A DNA stretch of 32,051 bases from CAIWXH01 sp964555675. GTDB lineage: Bacteria; Chloroflexota; Chloroflexia; Chloroflexales; Chloroflexaceae. The notes under the pieces were generated by a model. It made no database searches and had not been told where the DNA came from. It saw nothing but the letters and a program-made list of their open reading frames with translations. The stretch spans positions 1 to 32,051 of the forward strand of contig CAZKTU010000056.1 in the NCBI GenBank assembly GCA_964555675.1, given 5' to 3'. The position numbers and the translations under genes were made by a program. This document shows positions 9,151 through 17,679 of the stretch, in pieces (position 1 is the first letter of the stretch; each line of letters opens with the position of its first letter).

Positions 9151-10173
9151 CTAGCTCTGGATGGCGACGCTGATCTCCGCCAGGGTCAGCTGCTCGGCCT
9201 CGTTGACCAGCACCCCGCCGAGGCCGAGGAAGCCGCCCTCGCGGGCCGCCCCGGCCACGGTCTGGGCACACCCCAGGAGCATGGCCTTGTAGGCGAGGGC
9301 CTCGCTGGGGCCGGCCTTCTCGGCGACGCGGGCGGCGAGGGTGATGCAGTAGAGATTATCGGCCCGCACCGTGGCGTCGCCTGATTGACCCAGGCTGCTC
9401 AGGGCCTGATCCAGAGAGGCGCGGACCTCTTCGGCCATGGGCTCGTCGGCGAGGGCGCCGACAAGCCCCCTGGAGGCACTTGCCGCCAGGTGAGCCCCGA
9501 CACTGTCGACCAAGGCGCGAAGCTCCAGGCTGCGCCCGATAGAGCCCGAGGGGGCCGAGATAATCACCATGGCTGCGGCGATGGCGACCCCCCGCTTCAG
9601 CAGGGCCCACTCGTCGTCGCTGAAGCTCGCCCTGACCGCGGCCTGGGCCTCGCCGGCCCTCAGCGAGATGCGGACGAGGGCGACGGCCGGGCTGCCCGAG
9701 CGGGCCAGGCCGCGGGCCTCGCCCTGCAGCAGGTCGGCGAGTCCGTTGGCATCGAGCCGCAGCTCGCGCACGCTCCAGCCCAGCACGACCAGGAACATCG
9801 GCGCGATCATCGCGGTCAGGGGCCGCAGGTCGATCCCGACGCCGCGCCGCAGGCTGGCGAAGACGGCGCCCTGACCTGCGCCGAAAAGGGGCGCGAGCAT
9901 GGCGGCGCTGTCGCCCGGGCGGAAGGCCGCCACATAGCTCGAAAGGTTTGCCAGAACTGTGGCGTCGCTCTGCTCAATCATTGCCAGCACTCGCCCGGCG
10001 CCCTCTCGTGTACTCGCAGCCTTCGCCAGGACTGTAGTCAGGAGCGGAACAGCCAGCTCAGCGCCCTTCTTGACCGTCTCAGGGTCGAGCTCCAGGACCA
10101 CACCAATCTGTTCGGCCAGCTCGGGGGTGATGAGATTGCGGATCTTGGCGACAAAGTTGCTGCGAAACCGCAT
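9151..10173 (-). CDS. DUF937-like protein of unknown function
   Basis: A 340-aa protein rich in Ala and Leu. Its first 150 residues resemble DUF937/YidB-like domains: an ITPELAEQIG helix, then repeated short helices (LDPETVKKGAELAVPLLTTVLAKAAS) and a Gly-rich turn FGAGQG. A hydrophobic segment near residues 125-140 (IAPMFLVVLGW) and another near 210-225 (AAAMVIISAPSG) could associate with membrane, but no signal peptide is present. The C-terminal part (about 200-340) is an Ala-rich helical region without a recognised family. The start MRFRSNFV at 10173 has GAGG about eight bases upstream; longer frames to 10344 are open but have no good site. It sits between two NarL-type regulator genes, which suggests but does not prove a shared regulon. 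Confidence 0.75.
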   Translation of the reverse strand: MRFRSNFVAKIRNLITPELAEQIGVVLELDPETVKKGAELAVPLLTTVLAKAASTREGAGRVLAMIEQSDATVLANLSSYVAAFRPGDSAAMLAPLFGAGQGAVFASLRRGVGIDLRPLTAMIAPMFLVVLGWSVRELRLDANGLADLLQGEARGLARSGSPAVALVRISLRAGEAQAAVRASFSDDEWALLKRGVAIAAAMVIISAPSGSIGRSLELRALVDSVGAHLAASASRGLVGALADEPMAEEVRASLDQALSSLGQSGDATVRADNLYCITLAARVAEKAGPSEALAYKAMLLGCAQTVAGAAREGGFLGLGGVLVNEAEQLTLAEISVAIQS

Positions 10174-10216
10174 GCCCGCATCCTCGCTGAAACCGCTCCC
10201 CTCGTGACCCATTCGT

Positions 10217-10242
10217 ACTATACCCGCGCGAAGGCTCGCGGG
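10217..10242 (-). promoter_or_regulatory. Possible promoter box with adjacent dyad
   Basis: On the minus strand TATAGT (10217-10222) lies directly downstream of a GC-rich imperfect inverted repeat, CCCGCGAGC / GCGCGGG (10223-10242). It is about 45 bases before the DUF937-like start. There is no -35 match, so the repeat may be an operator or chance. Confidence 0.25.
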
Positions 10243-10360
10243 CATCAGCAGAGTTGCGGGGGGCGCCTGCACAATTGTGAGGGGTGCAGCTAGGTAGAGA
10301 TGCGTAGAGCGCAGCCCGGCGCCCCCGACGTCGCGAGGCGCCAAAAGGTCACAGGGGCGC

Positions 10361-11005
10361 CTACATCAGCCCGTTGTCGCGCGCGTAGAGCGCCAGCTGG
10401 ATGCGGTTCTCGAGGTCGAGCTTGTCGAGCACATTGCGGATGTGCGAGTGGACCGTGCGGATCGAGACCTGCAGCTCGTCGGCGATCTGCTGGTTCGCCA
10501 TACCCTGGCCGACGCAGCGCAGCACCTCGACCTCGCGGGCGGTGAGGTCGTCGAGGCTCTCGCGGCGCGGCGCGGGGCGCCTGATGCTCTGCACCAGGCG
10601 CTGGGCCACCAGCGGGTGCAGGGCGCTCTCGCCGCGGGCCACAGCCCTGATCGCGGCCAGCAGCTCCTCGGGCGACGAGTCCTTGATCATGCAGCCGGCC
10701 GCCCCCGCCTGCAGGGCCGCCACCACCTTCTCATCGTCGGTGAAGCTGGTCAGGATCAGGATGCGCACCTCGGGGTAGGCCCGGCGCATCTCGGGGATGG
10801 CCGTCAGGCCGTCGACCCCCGGCATCATCAGGTCGAGGACCACCACGTCGGGGCGCTCGCCGCCCACCAGCTGCACCGCCTCGGCGCCATTCCTGGCCTC
10901 GCCCACCAGCTCGAACTCGCTCTCGAGCGACAGCAGCAGCCTGAGGCCCTGGCGCACGATCGGATGGTCGTCGGCCACGATGATCCGGATCGGGGGGTTG
11001 CTCAT
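10361..11005 (-). CDS. NarL-family response regulator paired with sensor kinase
   Basis: A 214-aa response regulator with a canonical receiver (about 6-122) and a LuxR-type DNA-binding domain (about 148-210). Visible residues are the acidic pair in IIVADDHP, phospho-Asp58 in VVVLDLMMPG, Thr in ILILTS and Lys in GCMIKDSS. The recognition region reads LTAREVEVLRCVGQGMANQQIADELQVS. Its ATG overlaps the stop of the kinase gene by ATGA, with GGAGG eight bases upstream, so the two are translationally coupled. By family knowledge, HisKA_3-type kinases phosphorylate exactly this regulator class, so this is almost surely the cognate partner. Target promoters are not known; the adjacent DUF937-like gene and second regulator are candidates. 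Confidence 0.95.
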   Translation of the reverse strand: MSNPPIRIIVADDHPIVRQGLRLLLSLESEFELVGEARNGAEAVQLVGGERPDVVVLDLMMPGVDGLTAIPEMRRAYPEVRILILTSFTDDEKVVAALQAGAAGCMIKDSSPEELLAAIRAVARGESALHPLVAQRLVQSIRRPAPRRESLDDLTAREVEVLRCVGQGMANQQIADELQVSIRTVHSHIRNVLDKLDLENRIQLALYARDNGLM

Positions 11006-14000
11006 CGTTTTCGCCTCCTCGCTCCCGCTTTCGCGAGCCCGTCCTGGCGCCCCGGCTGTTCGGGCGGCAGCAGCAGCCTCACGGCGACGCCCTGTCCCGG
11101 CGCGCTCGTCAGGCTCAGCTTGCCGCCGATGGCCTCGGCCCGCTCGCGCATGGTGGTCAGGCCCAGGCCGGCCGAGGGCTGCTCGGCGTCGAAGCCGCGC
11201 CCATTATCGCGCACTTCGACCAGCACACCCTCTTCGTCGCTGCGCAGCACGATCGTGATCGCCGTCGCCCCCGCGTGGCGCAGGGCGTTATTCAGCGCCT
11301 CCTGGATCACCGCGTACAGCTGCGGCTCGACCAGGGGCGACACCGGCTGGCTGTAGCTGTCGGCGTCGAGCCGCACCGTCACGCCGCTGCGCCCCTCGAC
11401 CGCCGCGAGGCGGTGGCGCAGGGTCTCGGCCAGACCCTGGTCGTCGAGCTCTTGCGAGCGGAGCTGGTAGATCAGCAGACGCATCTCTTTGAGCGACTGC
11501 AGCGCGACGCCCTCGACCTGCCCGAACCAATCGGCCAGGTCGGCCGGCGCGGCCCCGGGCGCCATGCGTCCCCAGGCCCGCGAGAGCAGCACCAGGCTGT
11601 AGAGCGACTGCGAGATCGAGTCGTGGAGCTCGCGGGCCAGGCGGCGGCGCTCCTCCTGGGCGGCCTCGACCATGGTGCGCTGGAACAGGCGCCCGTTCTC
11701 GATCGCGTTGCTGAGCAGGCCGGCGATGGTCTGCGCCAGCTCGACGTCGGCCGGGGTGAAGGTCGGGCGGCCAGGGGCGGCCCGCAGCACCAGCAGGCCG
11801 ATGCTCGATCCGCGCACGAGCAGGGGTTGCACCAGGGCGCTGCTGTCCATGGCGTCGAGCCCGCCCGCCAGGGGCGGGATGATCACCTGGTCCGAGCGGC
11901 CCCCGTCCAGCACGCTGCCCCGACGCGCGTTCAGCACCGCCCGCGCCAGGGGTACGTCGCGCAGGCGCACAGTCGTGCCGCCCAGGCTCGCGCCCTCGTG
12001 GCCGATCACCGCGACCTGGAACAGCGCGTCGCGCTCGTCCTCGCGCAGCCAGACCGCGACCCGCCCGGCGGCGAAGAGCGGCAAGAGCATCGCGCCGACC
12101 GTGCGCAGCGCCGCGGGCAGGTCGGTCCAGCTCATCAGGGCCTGGGCGATCTGATTGAGCGCCGCCAGCTCGTCGACGCGGTGGCGCATGGCCTGATTGG
12201 TCTTGGTCAGGGCCAGCTCGATCGCCTTGCGCTGCGAGATATCGAGACAGACCCCGTTCCAGAGGATCTGGCCGTCGGGCATGAGCCGGGGCACCGAGCG
12301 CATCTGGAACCAGCCGATGCCGCCGTCGGCCCTGCGGAGGCGGACCTCGACGTCGAAGGTGCCGAGGATCCGCACCGACTCGTTGTCGGCGGCGTCAAAC
12401 TGGGGCCGGTCCTCGGGCAAGACCGCTTCGCGCACCAGGCTCGGGTCGGCCAGGGCCGCCTCGATGCTGATGCCGAGCAGCTGCTCGATCCCGCGGCTGA
12501 GGTAGGTGTAGCCCACATAGCTGCCGTCGGGGCGCTGGACGACCTGGTAGAGGTAGCCGTCGGGGATGGCGTCGCTGATCGTGCGCAGCAGGGCGGCGTT
12601 CTGCTCGACGGCTATGCTGGCCTCTTTGGTCTCGGTCACATCGCGGGTCAGCCCGAGCATCTGGGCGGGCCGGCCGTCGCGATCGCGGGTGAAGACCACC
12701 TCGCGGCTGACGAGCCAGCGCAGCGCGCCGTCTGTGCGGCGGGCCTGGTACTCGAACTCGACCACCTCGTTGTCGAGGGCGGCCCACGCCTGCGCCTGGA
12801 AGGCGGGGAAGCGCGCCAGATCCTCGGGCCTCAGCAGCGTCTCGAGCAGCCGCGGCCCCAGCTCCTGCGCCTCCTCGAGCGTGTAGCCGAGCAGGCTTGA
12901 GAGCTCGCGGTTGGCGAAGACATTGCGCCGTTCGGCCAGGTCGAAGACATAGATCAGGTCCGGGCTGGCCTCGGTGATGCGCTGGATGAAGTGCTCGCGC
13001 TCGCGCAGGGCGCGCAAGATCATCCGGCCGCGCACGAAGGCGGCGAGCATCTCTGCCGCCGTGCGCAGCATCTGCAGGTCGTCGGGCAGCCAGGCCCGCT
13101 CGGCGGCCGTATCGCTCAGGCCCAGGAAGCCCCACATGCAGCCATCGAGGTGGATGGGCATCATCAGCACCGAGCCCACCCCGGCGTCGCGCAGCAGATC
13201 GTGGTACGCGGGCGAGTCGGCCATCAGCGTGGCGATCGGCCCGCCCACCGCTCGCCCGGCCCGCAGCTCGGTCAGGGTCGCCTCAGGGAAGAGCGCCTCG
13301 GGCAGGCGGGCCGTGCGCGGGTCGGAGCTCACCTCGGGCGCGCAGGCCTCGGCGCGCAGCCGGGCGACGAAGCCGTCGGCCCCAGCGGGGAGCATCTCGT
13401 ACACATAGGCGCGGATGCAGCGCACCGCCTCGAGCAGGTGCCCCAGGGCATCCAGGTAGGCCTCGGCCCGCGTCTCGCTGCGCTCCATCTCGGCGAGCAG
13501 GGCCGCCGAGCAGCGGGCCAGAGCCTGGGCGTAGGCCCGCTGGCGCTCGAGGGCGCGATTCACCTCGAGGCGGCTGAGGAAGGCGCCCACCATCTCGGCC
13601 AGGGCCCCGAGCATCGCCAGCTCTTGCTGGTCGGGCAAGCTGAGCCCACGCGGGGTGCCGAAGCCCGCAAAACCCCAGGCCCGCCCATCGACGGTGATCA
13701 GCGCCGCGGCGAGCCCGCCGATATTGCGCCGCTGCCAGAAGGCGTGGTTCACCGCGCCCGGCTGAAAGGCCTGCTCGGCCGGCGCCGCCACGGGCTCGCC
13801 GCGCAGCAGCGGCTCGGAGACGGCAGAGGATAAGCTGCTGATCGGCGTGCTGGCTGTGGCGGTGGTGGGATCGGGCAGCTGGAACAGCGACTTGTAGTGC
13901 AGCTCGTCGGCGGCCTGCGAGAAGCAGTAGAGCCCCATATGGGCCAGCCCGGCGCTGACGCGAAACTCCTCGAAGACGGCGCTCAGAAAGGCCTCGCGCT

Positions 14001-15114
14001 GATGCGGGGCCACAGTCGCCCGCAATAGCGTGCGCGCGCAGCGGGCCACCGCAGCCTGCAGGCGCAGCTGTCGGGCCAGCTTCTCCTCGGCCTGCTTGCG
14101 CTCGCTGATATCGGCCGCGATGCCGCCGATCGCCGTAATTGCGCCGCCGGCCGAGCGCAGGGGAAACTTGATCTCGTAGTATGTGCGGGCGCCCTCCCCT
14201 CCGTCGGCGACCGCCTCGCTCGCGATCGTCTCCCCCGACGCGAGCACGGCCTGCTCGTGGGCCCGCCACGGCTCGGCGGCCTCGCCGAACAGCTCGACGT
14301 CGCGCCGGCCGTTCATCTGGGCCGCCGAGAGGCCGTAGGTCCGGTGCATGTATTCGTTCGTCAGCAGGTAGCGCCCCTCGAGATCCTTCACATAGACCGC
14401 CGCCGGCGAGTTGTCGAGGAAGCCCTGGAGCAGCGCCTGGCTGCGGCGCAGCTCCTCGGTGCGCGCCTCGACCATCGTCTCGAGGCTCATGGTCAAGGCG
14501 TCACGCTCGGCGATCGCATCCGTGGCCATCAGCAGGCTCTGGGTGAGCCGGGTGATCAGCGAGAGCACGGCGCTGCCGCTTGCGATCGAGAAGGCCACCA
14601 GGATGAGCGTATTGACCAGGAAGGTGTTGCGGTCGATCGCCCGTTGCGGGACGCTGTCCGGGATCGGGATGAGGCCCAGGCCCATCGCGCCGAGGACGCC
14701 AACGCCCAGCACCGAGACCAGCGCCCACACGCCCAGGGCCTCGCGGCGCTCGAGCAGCAAGACCGCGAGCGTCACGGCGAAGAGCACATGCAGGCGTCCG
14801 GCCCCCACCAGGCCTAGGTTCAGGGTCGTCAGCAGGGCGTAGACGATACAGAGGCCGAGCAGGCCGTAGGCCCGCAGCTTATAGCCGAGGGGCCCCCAGA
14901 AGGCCAGCCCGCCGAAGAAGCCCAGCCCGACGACCTGGAAGATAATCCAGTCGAGGCGCCCACGCTCCCACGAGCCGACGATGTCGAGGGCGACAGGGAG
15001 CAGCATGACCACGAATGCGATCCGCAGGAGCTTGAGCAGAGTCTGCTCGCGCCACGCGCGCAGGGTCAGCATGGAAGCGGCTGTGCCGGAGGCAGCCGGG
15101 GTCGTAGTGAGCAT
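11002..15114 (-). CDS. Membrane hybrid-sensor histidine kinase (PAS/GAF, HisKA_3)
   Basis: A 1370-aa NarX/DegS-class sensor kinase. About six hydrophobic segments occupy residues 20-195 and anchor it in the membrane. A PAS domain (about 225-345, NSPAAVYVKDLEGRYLLTN) follows, then two GAF-like domains (about 350-690), two PAS domains (about 710-965), a third GAF (about 985-1145), a HisKA_3 dimerisation domain and a HATPase domain. The phospho-acceptor is His1164 in RRRLARELHDSISQSL. The N-box is EALNNALRHAG near 1275, and the G-boxes are VRDNGRGFD and GLGLTTMRERA. No receiver domain is attached. With one PAS inferred near the membrane and no evident heme or flavin cysteine, the signal is unknown. 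Start choice is weak: ATG 15114 and ATG 15072 both lack a clear ribosome site. It is coupled to the NarL-type regulator downstream. Confidence 0.94.
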   Translation of the reverse strand: MLTTTPAASGTAASMLTLRAWREQTLLKLLRIAFVVMLLPVALDIVGSWERGRLDWIIFQVVGLGFFGGLAFWGPLGYKLRAYGLLGLCIVYALLTTLNLGLVGAGRLHVLFAVTLAVLLLERREALGVWALVSVLGVGVLGAMGLGLIPIPDSVPQRAIDRNTFLVNTLILVAFSIASGSAVLSLITRLTQSLLMATDAIAERDALTMSLETMVEARTEELRRSQALLQGFLDNSPAAVYVKDLEGRYLLTNEYMHRTYGLSAAQMNGRRDVELFGEAAEPWRAHEQAVLASGETIASEAVADGGEGARTYYEIKFPLRSAGGAITAIGGIAADISERKQAEEKLARQLRLQAAVARCARTLLRATVAPHQREAFLSAVFEEFRVSAGLAHMGLYCFSQAADELHYKSLFQLPDPTTATASTPISSLSSAVSEPLLRGEPVAAPAEQAFQPGAVNHAFWQRRNIGGLAAALITVDGRAWGFAGFGTPRGLSLPDQQELAMLGALAEMVGAFLSRLEVNRALERQRAYAQALARCSAALLAEMERSETRAEAYLDALGHLLEAVRCIRAYVYEMLPAGADGFVARLRAEACAPEVSSDPRTARLPEALFPEATLTELRAGRAVGGPIATLMADSPAYHDLLRDAGVGSVLMMPIHLDGCMWGFLGLSDTAAERAWLPDDLQMLRTAAEMLAAFVRGRMILRALREREHFIQRITEASPDLIYVFDLAERRNVFANRELSSLLGYTLEEAQELGPRLLETLLRPEDLARFPAFQAQAWAALDNEVVEFEYQARRTDGALRWLVSREVVFTRDRDGRPAQMLGLTRDVTETKEASIAVEQNAALLRTISDAIPDGYLYQVVQRPDGSYVGYTYLSRGIEQLLGISIEAALADPSLVREAVLPEDRPQFDAADNESVRILGTFDVEVRLRRADGGIGWFQMRSVPRLMPDGQILWNGVCLDISQRKAIELALTKTNQAMRHRVDELAALNQIAQALMSWTDLPAALRTVGAMLLPLFAAGRVAVWLREDERDALFQVAVIGHEGASLGGTTVRLRDVPLARAVLNARRGSVLDGGRSDQVIIPPLAGGLDAMDSSALVQPLLVRGSSIGLLVLRAAPGRPTFTPADVELAQTIAGLLSNAIENGRLFQRTMVEAAQEERRRLARELHDSISQSLYSLVLLSRAWGRMAPGAAPADLADWFGQVEGVALQSLKEMRLLIYQLRSQELDDQGLAETLRHRLAAVEGRSGVTVRLDADSYSQPVSPLVEPQLYAVIQEALNNALRHAGATAITIVLRSDEEGVLVEVRDNGRGFDAEQPSAGLGLTTMRERAEAIGGKLSLTSAPGQGVAVRLLLPPEQPGRQDGLAKAGARRRKR

Positions 15115-15148
15115 AGCACGCTCGCGGGTTATCGATACCGTTTCCGGC

Positions 15149-15157
15149 AGTATAACA
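15149..15157 (-). promoter_or_regulatory. Extended -10 promoter of the sensor kinase
   Basis: On the minus strand the sequence TGTTATACT gives an extended -10 (TGn plus TATACT) about 35 bases before the kinase start. There is no good -35, as expected for an extended -10 promoter. Confidence 0.4.
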
Positions 15158-15183
15158 CCTGCGAGTTGGGCTGCCGCCCTGGG

Positions 15184-15195
15184 GCTGGCGCCAGC
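15184..15195. promoter_or_regulatory. 12-base perfect palindrome upstream of kinase promoter
   Basis: GCTGGCGCCAGC is a perfect palindrome between the LysM gene stop and the kinase promoter. It is centred roughly 45-50 bases upstream of the inferred transcription start. It could bind a dimeric regulator; chance occurrence in GC-rich DNA is possible. Confidence 0.3.
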
Positions 15196-15210
15196 GCGCT
15201 CAGCAACGGC

Positions 15211-15606
15211 CTAAGGCTCGAGGATCAGCAGGCGCTGGCCGGGCTGCAGGCGCTGCGGATCCTCGCCGATGACGCCCTTATTGACCCGGTAGATCTGCTC
15301 CCACAGCTCAGGCCTGCCGCAGAGCCGGCGCGCGATCCCCACGAGGCCCTCGTGCAGGTCGGCGGGCTCGACGACGTGGACGCGGGCCAGGCCAGGGACG
15401 GCGATGCCGCTGACGAGCCCCGTAAGCACAAGTTGCTGCCCGGCCCGCACGACGTTGGGATTCGTCCCGATAATGTGCTGGTTCGTCTCGTAGATCACGG
15501 TCCAGCGATCGGCGCTGCCATAGATCCGGCGCGCAATCTCGAGCAGGCCGCCGCCTTCGTCGGTCGCCTGGACCGTGTAGAGTGCATCGAGCGCGGGTGT
15601 ATCCAT
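15211..15606 (-). CDS. Small protein with two LysM-like domains
   Basis: A 131-aa protein with two LysM-like repeats, about residues 8-60 (YTVQATDEGGGLLEIARRIYG ... NPNVVRAGQQLVL, shown here in part) and about 75-130 (LVGIARRLCGRPELWEQIY ... QRLQPGQRLLI). LysM modules usually bind N-acetylglucosamine polymers such as peptidoglycan. No signal peptide is evident, so it may act inside the cell, as LysM proteins of the YgaU/XkdP kind do. The ATG at 15606 has AGGA about ten bases upstream; the ATG at 15648 would add 14 residues with a poorer site. It is followed by the sensor kinase on the same strand, but a separate promoter lies between them. Confidence 0.82.
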   Translation of the reverse strand: MDTPALDALYTVQATDEGGGLLEIARRIYGSADRWTVIYETNQHIIGTNPNVVRAGQQLVLTGLVSGIAVPGLARVHVVEPADLHEGLVGIARRLCGRPELWEQIYRVNKGVIGEDPQRLQPGQRLLILEP

Positions 15607-15690
15607 CGGTTGCCGATCCTGACGCCGTGATACACTTCTTGCAGACATTGCCGTTCGTATCGCCTCATCCCCCGCAGCGTAATGCCTACG

Positions 15691-15719
15691 ATTGTACGGC
15701 GCGCCTCGCGCCGAGCGAA
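15691..15719 (-). promoter_or_regulatory. Possible promoter of LysM gene with dyad in spacer
   Basis: Minus-strand TACAAT (15691-15696) is spaced 17 bases from TTCGCT (15714-15719). The spacer contains the hairpin GGCGCG-CCT-CGCGCC (15698-15712). The -35 match is poor. The rest of the 295-base divergent interval up to 15901 shows no convincing plus-strand promoter. Confidence 0.25.
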
Positions 15720-15901
15720 TAGGCAGATCTGCCGATCTCGCGCTTCCGCTTTATGCACGCGATCGTCAGCACCGCTGCTGATGCCCATGGCCATAACGGC
15801 ATGCTACCGTATGCAGGATTGCCGTACGTTGGCGGCAGCTATGCCTACGCCTGCGGCACACGTTCTCCGAGCCATGTGCCCGCTCATCGTCGGGAGGAGC
15901 T

Positions 15902-16579
15902 ATGTTCGAATTCATCTGGTTGGTCTGGCAAGGTATCACCAGGTCCATGCGGCTCGACCCGGCCGTGGCTCAGTTCGTCGAGCAGCGCTTTCAGTCGGGC
16001 GGTGGCAATACCGGCTGGATCATCCTGACCATCGCCATCCTCGGCGGCGCAGGCCTGCTGCTCGGCCAGAGCGTCATCCTCTTCGTCAACCGGGTCAGCC
16101 CCGGCCGCTTCTTCCTCAGCCTGCTGCTCAACGGCCTCGTCTTCACGATCAGCCTGATCGTCTGGGCCTTCTTCATCTGGGTGATCGGTCTGCTAGTCTT
16201 CCCCGAGTCGCCCCGCTTCGGCCTGGTGATGCGCCTGGTGGGCCTGAGCGCCGCGCCTTATGTCTTCGGGCTGCTGGTGCTCATCCCCTATCTGGGCGAG
16301 GGCATCTACCGCATCCTGGGCATCTGGAGCATGCTGATCGCCGCGGGGGCCACCGCCTTCAGCTTTAAGGTGGGGTGGTGGCCGGCCCTGGCCGTGGTCG
16401 GCCTGAGCTGGCTGGCGATCTGGGTGATGAGCAATACCATCGCCCGCCCCGTGATCGCGCTGCGCAACAAGGCCTGGCAACTCGCCGCCGGCACCAGCCT
16501 CGACGCCGATGTCAGTGACATCCTCACCCAGTTTGCCGTCGATCCCAATCAGGGTCCGAACTCGAAGGGAGGCAAGTAG
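15902..16579 (+). CDS. Yip1-like multi-pass membrane protein
   Basis: A 225-aa integral membrane protein with about five hydrophobic segments: roughly residues 37-60, 70-100, 108-130, 140-155 and 160-180. The overall pattern, with a soluble N-terminus beginning FEFIWLVWQGI and Pro/Gly-containing helices, resembles bacterial Yip1-domain proteins, whose biochemical role is largely unknown. The C-terminal 40 residues are soluble. The start has GGAGGAGCT directly before the ATG. Its stop codon abuts the ATG of the hydrolase gene (TAGATG), so the two are surely cotranscribed and probably coupled. A scaffold, transporter or partner role for the hydrolase is inference. Confidence 0.85.
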   Translation: MFEFIWLVWQGITRSMRLDPAVAQFVEQRFQSGGGNTGWIILTIAILGGAGLLLGQSVILFVNRVSPGRFFLSLLLNGLVFTISLIVWAFFIWVIGLLVFPESPRFGLVMRLVGLSAAPYVFGLLVLIPYLGEGIYRILGIWSMLIAAGATAFSFKVGWWPALAVVGLSWLAIWVMSNTIARPVIALRNKAWQLAAGTSLDADVSDILTQFAVDPNQGPNSKGGK

Positions 16580-17668
16580 ATGTTGAGCCTGATCGGCACC
16601 ATCTTCCTCGGCGCAATCATCCTGCTCTTCATCACCGCCGCCCTGGCCCCCTTCGAGAGCCTCGGCTGGTGGGCCGGCTGGTACGGCGAGAAGGAGACCC
16701 CGCCCGTGCCCGGGCAACCCCTCGCCTTTAATCTTAAGGTTCCCGAGAGCCCCAACGATCACTTCCTGGTCTACCTCTCGGGCATCGGCGCGATGGACCC
16801 CGACTCGATCCCGCAAGAGGAGATCGACTGGGGTGCGCTGGCGATCAAGCGCATCCCCCAGACCACCTTCGTGCCCGATGTCTACCCCTACTCGGTCACC
16901 AACTCGGGCCTGGGCACCCAGACCTTCTTCAGCCGCCTATGGAACTATCTTGAGAAGCGCCGCCTCGAGAACCCCTACGACCTGCTCCAGTTCCTGATCA
17001 ATATCAGAAACATGTTCCAGGTGGCGATCTCGGCCGACCGGCGCTACGGCCCGATCTATAACCTCGGCGTGGCCAAAGAGATCGTCAAGGCGCTCGAGAC
17101 CCGCGGCTACCGGATCGGCAGCGGCAAGCCGGTCACCCTGCTCGGTTTCTCGGGCGGCGGCCAGATCTCGCTCGGCGTCAGCACCTTCCTCAAGCCGATG
17201 CTCAAGGCCCCCCTGCGCATCATCTCGGTCGGCGGCGTAATGAGCGACGACATCGGCGTCAAAGCCATGGATAAGCTCTATCACCTCTGGGGCGACCTCG
17301 ATCCGCTGCACGGCCTGGGCGCCAAGCTCTATGCCGGGCGCTGGCCGATCTTCAAGCAGTCGGAGTGGAACCAGGCCCTCGCCGAGGGTAAGATCGAGTT
17401 CGTCAACATGGGCAAGATGCACCACAACGGCGGCACCAACTACTTTTCGTGGACCGCCTTCACCCCCGAGGGCGAGGCCCACGCCGTCGCCACGATCGAT
17501 ATGATCAACACGGTCCTGGTGAAGGAGGGCCTGATCGACGCCGCCGCCGTCAGAGAGGCCGAGGCGGCCACCAACGCCGAGGCCGAGCGCATCTCTGAGG
17601 AGTTCGTCGCCAAGGCTGCCGCGGCCAGGGCTGAGAAAGACGCCAAGAAGCGGGCCAAGGCGGCCTGA
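16580..17668 (+). CDS. Membrane-anchored alpha/beta-hydrolase-like protein
   Basis: A 362-aa protein with one N-terminal membrane segment (about 3-25, LIGTIFLGAIILLFITAALA) and a large domain of alpha/beta-hydrolase type. The nucleophile elbow is LLGFSGGGQ with Ser191. A candidate acid is Asp241 (or Asp239) in WGDLDPLHG, and a candidate His is 281 or 282 in GKMHHNGG. Order and spacing fit an alpha/beta-hydrolase triad. The last 50 residues are a charged Ala/Glu/Lys helix. The substrate is unknown; esterase, lipase or thioesterase are all possible. GGAGG of the preceding gene end serves as ribosome site. It is sandwiched between the Yip1-like gene and the 589-aa gene in one operon, which points to joint action at the membrane. 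Confidence 0.85.
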   Translation: MLSLIGTIFLGAIILLFITAALAPFESLGWWAGWYGEKETPPVPGQPLAFNLKVPESPNDHFLVYLSGIGAMDPDSIPQEEIDWGALAIKRIPQTTFVPDVYPYSVTNSGLGTQTFFSRLWNYLEKRRLENPYDLLQFLINIRNMFQVAISADRRYGPIYNLGVAKEIVKALETRGYRIGSGKPVTLLGFSGGGQISLGVSTFLKPMLKAPLRIISVGGVMSDDIGVKAMDKLYHLWGDLDPLHGLGAKLYAGRWPIFKQSEWNQALAEGKIEFVNMGKMHHNGGTNYFSWTAFTPEGEAHAVATIDMINTVLVKEGLIDAAAVREAEAATNAEAERISEEFVAKAAAARAEKDAKKRAKAA

Positions 17669-17679
17669 GGGAGTGTGCA

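Noticed and set aside
15753..16028. Small plus-strand frame overlapping the start of the Yip1-like gene
   Set aside because: It has no ribosome site, its composition is unlike its neighbours, and it overlaps a well-supported gene in another frame.
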